The translations under genes were made by a program, and so were the position numbers. A stretch of DNA of 13,266 nt from an uncultured Synechococcus sp. (lineage in GTDB: Bacteria > Cyanobacteriota > Cyanobacteriia > PCC-6307 > Cyanobiaceae). Under the pieces are notes generated by a model. It saw only the letters and a program-made list of their open reading frames with translations, was not told the DNA's origin and did no database searches. The stretch's first letter is position 1, and each line of letters opens with the position of its first letter. The stretch is from contig CAJWIC010000020.1 in NCBI GenBank assembly GCA_913040905.1, forward strand, positions 1 to 13,266, given 5' to 3'. Positions 8,717 through 13,266 of this stretch are shown here, one piece after another.

Positions 8717-9166
8717 ATGGCCCTTGATCAGCTGCTGCTCACTGCAGCGCCCTGGCTGGCCTGGTCTGGACTTGGACTGGGTGGTCTGACCATCGTGGCC
8801 TTTCTGGCGGGCTGGGGACTTCGCTTTCGCCTGGTGGGCGTCAGCAGTTTCACCTTGCTGTTGGCGGTCAGCTCCTGGGCCTTCGCCGTGAGCTATCAGC
8901 CACCGGTGGTGGTGGATGGCGCCATCCGAGCCCCCATCGTGTTCGACAACGGCAACGACCTGGTGGTGGCCCAGGTCAAACCGAACCTCGATCCGATCAC
9001 CGTTGAAGCCACGCTTGAGCAACTGGCCGGCAATCTGCGAGGTTCCGGTCGTGGCAGCAATGTGGTGACGGTGCGGCTGCGAGCGCTTCAGCCCATGGCC
9101 GACGGGGTGAGCCAGCCGGTGATTCTCGGGGAGACAGAACGGGACTTCCGCCGCTCCGCCTCCTGA
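8717..9166 (+). CDS. ycf51: Ycf51 family protein (DUF2518)
   Basis: A 149-residue membrane protein of the Ycf51/DUF2518 family, conserved in cyanobacteria and some algal plastids; no biochemical function is established to my knowledge. Two hydrophobic segments are visible at about 13-34 and 40-58, joined by a short basic loop (RFRLVG). They are followed by a soluble C-terminal domain from about residue 61 that begins QPPVVVDGAIRAPIVFDNGNDLVVAQVK. The basic loop suggests a hairpin with both termini on the same side. Start ATG 8717 is supported by the GGGAG ribosome site and by the hydrophobic N-terminus; the frame is open further upstream but only antisense to tamB. It is divergent from tamB and 13 bases ahead of the DUF4332 gene. 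Confidence 0.88.
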   Translation: MALDQLLLTAAPWLAWSGLGLGGLTIVAFLAGWGLRFRLVGVSSFTLLLAVSSWAFAVSYQPPVVVDGAIRAPIVFDNGNDLVVAQVKPNLDPITVEATLEQLAGNLRGSGRGSNVVTVRLRALQPMADGVSQPVILGETERDFRRSAS

Positions 9167-9179
9167 AACGAATCTGCTG

Positions 9180-9569
9180 ATGACCGCGTTGCCTGATCTA
9201 CCCCAGTCCTTCCGACGCGAACAACAGGAGCTGGACGCGGCAGGAATCAACGATTGGCGGCAGTTGCGGGACCTTGACGAGGCTCAGCTCAGTCGGCTCG
9301 CCCGCAGCGGACGGGCATCCCCCCGAAACCTGAAGCGACTGAGGGCGATCGCGGGGTTGGTCTGTGACCTCGACCTTGCGCCACCTGACGCAGCTCTCCT
9401 CATGCACGCGGGGATTGCTTCACGGGCAGCACTGGCAGCCACAACACCGGAACGGGTCGTCCAGCAGACGGGACGACTGGAACGCAGCCTTGGCACCGGC
9501 AGGCCTGCGGTGGTGGATCTGGCCACAGCCCGTCGCTGGATCCAACGCGCCAGGCAACCGGGGAACTGA
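9180..9569 (+). CDS. DUF4332 helix-hairpin-helix protein
   Basis: A 129-residue soluble protein with two helix-hairpin-helix-like units. The first, about 19-61, contains LDAAGINDWRQLRDLDEAQL and ends in SPRNLKRLRAIAGL. The second, about 66-125, contains LLMHAGIASRAALAATTPERV and ends in DLATARRWIQRA. The paired aGI..w..L / aGI.s...La pattern matches DUF4332, whose relatives resemble the HhH domains of DNA-binding proteins and polymerases. Direct nucleic-acid binding is therefore possible but unproven. No signal peptide or membrane segment. ATG 9180 follows the ycf51 stop by 13 bases without a strong ribosome site, so the two are probably co-transcribed. A link between a membrane protein and an HhH protein is not explained by known pathways. 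Confidence 0.8.
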   Translation: MTALPDLPQSFRREQQELDAAGINDWRQLRDLDEAQLSRLARSGRASPRNLKRLRAIAGLVCDLDLAPPDAALLMHAGIASRAALAATTPERVVQQTGRLERSLGTGRPAVVDLATARRWIQRARQPGN

Positions 9570-9630
9570 CCCCTTGATCAGGCCTGAGCCTGGTGCGCTT
9601 GTTTATGACCGGAGCACAGGGACACATCCC

Positions 9631-9912
9631 ATGGACGCTGGTCGGACTGTCGCGGCACTTCTGTTCTGTGGTCTGGGATTGGCCGGATCAATGGCAGCAG
9701 CGGCGGATTCAGAGCTGCTCAACAGCGTCAAGCGCAATCCACAGCTGGCCAAGGCCATGTGCAGTCGCTTCGAGGATCTCAACGCCCAGGGCAAATCGGC
9801 CTACTCGAAGAAGGTCACCCGGGAGATTGCCAGCGAGCAGAAACTGTCCCGGCAGGATGCCGAAGTGTTGGTGACCTACGTGGTGGGCATGCATTGCCCC
9901 GATGTCCGTTGA
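9631..9912 (+). CDS. Small exported two-cysteine protein, DUF732-like
   Basis: A 93-residue protein of unknown function. Residues 1-25 form a signal peptide (charged start, hydrophobic core, AAAA before the predicted cut near residue 25); the Cys at 13 is inside the hydrophobic core and does not make a lipobox. The mature part has exactly two Cys, 44 in AKAMCSRFEDL and 89 in VVGMHCPDVR, spaced for a disulfide. The order NPxLAxxxC, a Gly-containing helix, LSRQDAEVLVTYVVGMHCPD resembles DUF732, best known from exported actinobacterial proteins. This is my pattern match, not a search result. ATG 9631 has AGGGA (9618-9622) eight bases upstream; longer starts in the same frame would spoil the signal peptide. 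The last 11 bases overlap the hydrolase gene in another frame. Confidence 0.72.
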   Translation: MDAGRTVAALLFCGLGLAGSMAAAADSELLNSVKRNPQLAKAMCSRFEDLNAQGKSAYSKKVTREIASEQKLSRQDAEVLVTYVVGMHCPDVR

Positions 9913-11503
9913 ATCGCCCTTGATCAGCCCGGAGATCGTCGAACGGGACGCGGAACTCCTGCTGAGCGATGGTGTTCGTCTGCTGGCGCGTCTCTGGCAC
10001 CCCAATGGCGATGGCCCCTGGCCTGCCCTATTGATGCGCCAACCCTATGGACGGCGACTGGCTTCGACGGTGACGCTGGCCCACCCCTGCTGGTGGGCAC
10101 GCCGGGGTTATCTGGTGGTGGTGCAGGACGTTCGGGGGCAGGGGGATTCCGAAGGAAGCTTCGGTGGCTTCGCCCAGGAAGCGGATGACACCGCCCAGAC
10201 CCATGCCTGGGTCCGATCATTGCCGGAGTGCAATGGACGGATCGGTTGCTACGGCTTCTCCTATCAGGGGATGACGCAGCTGCTGGCACCCGCTGACGCA
10301 CCACCGCCGGACTGCCTGGCGCCAGCCATGGCGGGACTGGATGAACGACGCCACTGGAGCAGCGAGGGCAATGCCCACTGGTGGCACCTGAACCTGGGCT
10401 GGGGGCTGCAGCTGGCGGCCCAGCAGGCGCGCCGCCGCAGGGATTGCAGCGCCTGGGAAACGATCCGTCGCGCCCTTGAGGACGGCAGCTACCTCCGGGA
10501 TGGCCCCGAACTGCTGAAGCGGCATGACCCCGATGGGATGGCCTGCCGCTGGCTGGCGCAGGATCCGGCAGACGACACGGTCTGGCGCCGCCATGTCCCC
10601 CCGGCATCCTGGCTGCGCCAACCGCTGCTGCTGCTGGGGGGCTGGTGGGACCCCCATCTGCTGGGAATTCTCGATCTGTTCAAGCGGTCTGAAGACGCCG
10701 GAGGAGCGCCTGAATTGCACATCGGACCGGCCAGTCATCTGCAGTGGTGGCCCCAGGCCCAGACGTTGCTGCTGCGCTTCTTCGATCAACATCTGAAGCA
10801 CGGCCAACCCGGCCCGCGCCAACTGCAGTTCTGGGATCTCGGCCTCAGGCAATGGCGACTCCCGCCCCAGCCCAGCCCTCTGCGCTGGAGTCTTCAAGGG
10901 GAAGGCCTGGCTTGCCTGGACCCCAGCAGCGGTCGGCTGAATCCGGAGCAAGCCGGCGCTGGTGAGGAGCGGATTGTGCATGACCCCTGGCGTCCTGTGC
11001 CGGCCATCGGAGGTCATCTCAGCCCGTCCGCAGGCCCCGCCGATCGACAGTCGCTGGATGAGCGAGCCGATGTAGCCACCTTCACCACAGCACCGCTTCA
11101 AGCTTCCGTGGAGTTGTCGGGTCAGCCACAGCTGCTGATTCGGGCGGGAGCCGATCAACCCGGCTTCGATCTGTGTGTGGTTCTGTCGCGCCTGCCGCAG
11201 GGCAGTGCTGCCGTGGAGCAACTCAGCAGCGGAGTGCTTCGGATTCTGGGGGGCGCAGCAGAGCGTGTGACAGAGCGTCGGGTGCTGCTCCAACCCCTCC
11301 TGGCCACGTGCTCCGCCGGTGATCGTCTTCGCCTCTCGATCGCCGCTGCCGCCTGGCCCGCTGTCGGCGTGAATCCCGGCACCCCAGACCATCCATGCGG
11401 TGCACCGAGCGCCAACCACCGTGTGGTGACGATGACACTGGAGCTTGCTGGCTCTCTGCTGAGCCTGAACCCGTTCAACTCCGGCAGACTGAGCCTCGAT
11501 TGA
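9902..11503 (+). CDS. CocE/NonD family serine hydrolase (S15-like)
   Basis: A 533-residue hydrolase of the CocE/NonD or X-Pro dipeptidyl-peptidase (S15) superfamily; family members act as esterases, acylases or peptidases. The alpha/beta-hydrolase domain has all key residues: RQPYG with the oxyanion Tyr49, VQDVRGQGDSEG near 74-85, GFSYQG with nucleophile Ser120, GGWWDPHL with Asp250, and GPASHLQW with His279. A beta-rich C-terminal domain (about 320-530, including the ending VTMTLELAGSLLSLNP) corresponds to the jelly-roll of the family. Length is normal. No signal peptide, so probably cytoplasmic. Start ATG 9902 overlaps the upstream gene by 11 bases, with no good ribosome site of its own, suggesting coupling. 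The natural substrate is unknown; a cocaine-esterase label should be taken only as family name. Confidence 0.92.
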   Translation: MSVESPLISPEIVERDAELLLSDGVRLLARLWHPNGDGPWPALLMRQPYGRRLASTVTLAHPCWWARRGYLVVVQDVRGQGDSEGSFGGFAQEADDTAQTHAWVRSLPECNGRIGCYGFSYQGMTQLLAPADAPPPDCLAPAMAGLDERRHWSSEGNAHWWHLNLGWGLQLAAQQARRRRDCSAWETIRRALEDGSYLRDGPELLKRHDPDGMACRWLAQDPADDTVWRRHVPPASWLRQPLLLLGGWWDPHLLGILDLFKRSEDAGGAPELHIGPASHLQWWPQAQTLLLRFFDQHLKHGQPGPRQLQFWDLGLRQWRLPPQPSPLRWSLQGEGLACLDPSSGRLNPEQAGAGEERIVHDPWRPVPAIGGHLSPSAGPADRQSLDERADVATFTTAPLQASVELSGQPQLLIRAGADQPGFDLCVVLSRLPQGSAAVEQLSSGVLRILGGAAERVTERRVLLQPLLATCSAGDRLRLSIAAAAWPAVGVNPGTPDHPCGAPSANHRVVTMTLELAGSLLSLNPFNSGRLSLD

Positions 11504-11514
11504 TCGATCGCGCC

Positions 11515-12234
11515 GTGAAGCCTTCCGCTGCCCTGCTGGCCCTGTCTCTGACAGCGCCCATCGGACTGATCAGCTCGGCAGCAACGCCCACCAGCGCCCA
11601 GACCGCCACAACAGAGCTGAGCCCGGCCCAGGCCACGAAGGTGTCGGAACTGCTGCTCGAGGCCCTGCGCCAACGCCAGGCTTCGGTGCTGCATCAAACC
11701 CTGACCGACAGTGTGCGCAGCAGCATCACGGTGGAACAGGTGCAGAAGCGCCTGAATCAACGCGCGACCATCAACAGCAGCAGGGTTGTCGACGTCTCCC
11801 CTGGGTATCGCACCACCACGGTCGATGCCGTGGTGACCACCGCGGCAGGCGAGCAACCCCTGCTGATCGTGCTGGACGATGAAGGCAAACTGCTGGCCTG
11901 GAAATGGACCGATCAGGTTCAGGCCATCGAAACCACAGCCCTTGCGTTCGTCAAAGATCTGGCCGCTGGACAGTGGCTGAACGCCCGCAGCAGGATGTCC
12001 CTCGAGCTCCAGCAGGACCTGGCTCCAGCTGATCTGCAGCGCAAGTGGAGCAAGCTCGCGACGGTCTCCGGCGGCTTCCGCAGCATCAAGGATGCCGTGA
12101 TCGCCAGTCAGGGTGGCGATCAGCAGCTGGTGCTGGTGGCGGTGGAATTTGGAAACGCCACCTCCAACCTGTTCGTGATCTTTGACGGTCGTGGACGGAT
12201 CATCAACGTCGACATCTCCCGCGATTTCGTCTGA
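11515..12234 (+). CDS. Exported protein with two tandem DUF3887-like domains
   Basis: A 239-residue exported protein of unknown function. Residues 1-29 are a signal peptide ending in TPTSAQ, with a likely cut after SAQ. Two similar halves follow. Half one is about 42-131 (helix with SELLLEALRQRQ, then LLIVLDDEGKLLAWKW). Half two is about 140-237 (ALAFVKDLAAGQW, then NLFVIFDGRGRIINVDI). Each has an N-terminal helical part and a beta part ending in a V[LF]D-x-x-G-[KR] turn, the shape of DUF3887, an NTF2-like fold thought to bind or process small molecules. Start chosen at GTG 11515, 11 bases after the hydrolase stop. A TTG at 11500 is possible but less good, and starts further upstream overlap the hydrolase and spoil the signal peptide. 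No clear ribosome site. Probably co-transcribed with the hydrolase. Confidence 0.78.
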   Translation: MKPSAALLALSLTAPIGLISSAATPTSAQTATTELSPAQATKVSELLLEALRQRQASVLHQTLTDSVRSSITVEQVQKRLNQRATINSSRVVDVSPGYRTTTVDAVVTTAAGEQPLLIVLDDEGKLLAWKWTDQVQAIETTALAFVKDLAAGQWLNARSRMSLELQQDLAPADLQRKWSKLATVSGGFRSIKDAVIASQGGDQQLVLVAVEFGNATSNLFVIFDGRGRIINVDISRDFV

Positions 12235-12256
12235 TTCGCTAGCGGATTCAACGAAA
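12225..12256. promoter_or_regulatory. 32-base dyad between the DUF3887-like gene and glgB
   Basis: TTTCGT (12225-12230) and ACGAAA (12251-12256) are exact inverted copies placed symmetrically around the 8-base palindrome CGCTAGCG (12237-12244), with six bases between on each side; all share the centre 12240.5. Twelve of 16 half-site positions pair. It covers the upstream stop codon and precedes glgB by about 40 bases. It could be an operator or a weak terminator; there is no U-tract. A dyad of this quality could also arise by chance once in a window this size. Confidence 0.3.
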
Positions 12257-12294
12257 AATTCCGCTTAACATCGCGCCCACTTCACAGGTCTTCC
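12245..12294 (+). promoter_or_regulatory. Possible glgB promoter/leader
   Basis: This short stretch is clearly AT-richer than the flanking genes (12246-12271). TAACAT at 12266-12271 matches four of six -10 consensus positions; no convincing -35 box at proper spacing is seen. AGG at 12286-12288 is a weak ribosome site for the ATG at 12295. glgB may be transcribed both from here and by read-through. Confidence 0.3.
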
Positions 12295-13266
12295 ATGGGT
12301 GGCGCGGCAGTCCTCGACTGGATGGTTCAGGACGGCGAACGTCTCGCGAATTGTCGGCATGACCACCCTTTCGCGATTCTGGGCCCGCAACCGACCGACG
12401 CGGGTTGGACCGTTCGGATCTGGATGCCGGAAGCCCACAGCGTGACGCTGCTGGAGGGTGGACAGGAAACGTTGATGAGGGCTCCCAACCACCCCTGGGT
12501 GTTTGAAGCAACGCTCGATCACGACCCCGGCAGCAGCTACAGGGTGCGGGTTGAGCGCGGCGGCATCACCCATGAGCAGCACGATCCCTGGGCGTTCCGG
12601 AGCGAATGGATGGGCGACATGGATCGCCATTTGTTCGCCCAGGGCAATCACCACCACATCTGGCAACGGATGGGCGCCCACCTCACCGAGCAGGACGGCG
12701 TCGCCGGCGTGATGTTCTGCCTCTGGGCACCACATGCCTTGAGCGTGTCGATTCTGGGTGATCTCAACTCCTGGGATGGCCGCCACCACCCCATGCAGCA
12801 ACGCATGGGAGGGATCTGGGAATTGTTTATTCCCGGTCTCGCTGAAGGATCGCTCTACAAATACGAAATCCGCACCCAGGACGGGCACTGCTACCAGAAG
12901 GCCGACCCCTACGGCTTCCAGCACGAGGTGCGCCCGGACAACAGCTCCGTGGTGGCCCGCCTCGGAGGCTTTGCCTGGACGGACGACTCATGGATGCAGC
13001 AACGCGACAGCCGCAATCCGCTGGAGCAGCCGATTTCCGTCTACGAGATGCATCTGGGCAGCTGGATTCATGCCAGCGCCGAGGAACCCTGGATTCAGCC
13101 TGACGGCACCCCGCGAGCCCCGGTTCCCGCTGCCGACATGAAGCCGGGCGCCCGGCTGCTCACCTACGCCGAGCTGGCGGATCGCCTGATCCCCTACGTC
13201 AAGGAACGGGGGTTCACCCACATCGAGGTGATGCCGATCACCGAGCATCCCTTCGATGGCTCCTGG
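12295..13266 (+). CDS. glgB: 1,4-alpha-glucan (glycogen) branching enzyme, N-terminal part
   Basis: Makes alpha-1,6 branches in glycogen, acting on the glucan produced by glycogen synthase. 324 codons are present and the frame runs off the right edge, so under half of a normal enzyme (about 730-770 residues) is seen. The N-terminal module (about 20-105) includes [12 protein letters not shown] and [18 protein letters not shown]48-type domain (about 130-225) includes [20 protein letters not shown] and ends ADPYG...RPDNSSVV. The GH13 barrel starts at VYEMHLGSW (249-257) and reaches [18 protein letters not shown] (307-324), which is typical of GlgB. Between HLGSW and YAELADRL lies an insertion of roughly 25-30 residues absent from E. 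coli GlgB. The catalytic Asp/Glu residues lie beyond the window. Start ATG 12295 is followed at once by conserved sequence. The 60-base gap upstream is AT-richer and may hold a promoter. Confidence 0.96.
   Translation, partial: MGGAAVLDWMVQDGERLANCRHDHPFAILGPQPTDAGWTVRIWMPEAHSVTLLEGGQETLMRAPNHPWVFEATLDHDPGSSYRVRVERGGITHEQHDPWAFRSEWMGDMDRHLFAQGNHHHIWQRMGAHLTEQDGVAGVMFCLWAPHALSVSILGDLNSWDGRHHPMQQRMGGIWELFIPGLAEGSLYKYEIRTQDGHCYQKADPYGFQHEVRPDNSSVVARLGGFAWTDDSWMQQRDSRNPLEQPISVYEMHLGSWIHASAEEPWIQPDGTPRAPVPAADMKPGARLLTYAELADRLIPYVKERGFTHIEVMPITEHPFDGSW

Noticed and set aside
8651..9250. N-terminal extension of TamB by 200 codons
   Set aside because: The extension is antisense to ycf51, has an unrelated composition, and would bury the basic plus hydrophobic membrane anchor in mid-protein.
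187..9352. HIP1 octamer GCGATCGC at 187-194 and 9345-9352 as a repeat family
   Set aside because: Two copies in 13 kb of GC-rich DNA is close to chance and far below the density in HIP1-rich cyanobacteria.
9578..9592. Palindrome TCAGGCCTGA and hairpin CAGGC-CTGA-GCCTG after the DUF4332 gene as a terminator
   Set aside because: The stem is only five base pairs and no U-tract follows; the 61-base gap also shows no promoter with acceptable box spacing (TTGATC at 9574-9579 has no -10 partner at 16-18 bases).
10217..11419. A 400-codon minus-strand frame opposite the CocE-like hydrolase gene
   Set aside because: The plus-strand frame carries a full catalytic triad; the minus-strand product has no recognisable motif.

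Overview
The window looks like core chromosome of a high-GC marine picocyanobacterium (Synechococcus/Cyanobium type). Three things point there. One is a Ycf51 protein, a family found in cyanobacteria and plastids. Another is a very large TamB/DUF490 protein of the cyanobacterial/TIC236 type. The third is a glycogen branching enzyme with an extra loop that I recall from picocyanobacterial homologues. The cyanobacterial octamer GCGATCGC (HIP1) occurs only about twice, so this is not a HIP1-rich freshwater lineage. I cannot name the species. There are 12 protein genes, packed tightly. I found no mobile element, CRISPR array, tRNA or rRNA, and no gene-free stretch longer than 66 bases.

Left edge (1-1041, + strand): the 3' part of an M3-family oligopeptidase (PrlC/oligopeptidase A type). 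Its stop codon lies one base from the stop of the gene converging on it.

Minus-strand operon (8650 down to 1043): tamB-like, ROK glucokinase, proA, folB, alpha/beta hydrolase. Gaps are 4 and 13 bases, then two 4-base stop/start overlaps (GTGA, ATGA). The genes must be largely co-transcribed and, at the distal end, translationally coupled. Their jobs differ: envelope lipid/outer-membrane biogenesis, glucose phosphorylation, proline synthesis, folate synthesis, and a small esterase/lipase.

Divergent intergenic region (8651-8716): 66 bases with an AT-rich core that probably holds the promoters for both the minus-strand operon and the plus-strand genes.

Plus-strand cluster (8717 to the right edge): ycf51, a DUF4332 helix-hairpin-helix protein, a small exported two-cysteine protein resembling DUF732, a CocE/NonD-type serine hydrolase overlapping it by 11 bases, an exported protein made of two DUF3887-like halves, and the 5' part of glgB. 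The glucokinase and glgB both touch glucose/glycogen metabolism but sit on opposite strands.

Overall this is mostly ordinary core genome. I did not find a convincing new multi-gene system. The items most worth a second look are the small DUF732-like exported protein fused by overlap to the CocE-like hydrolase gene, the ROK kinase lacking most of the usual zinc site, the duplicated DUF3887-like exported protein, and the compact divergent promoter region.
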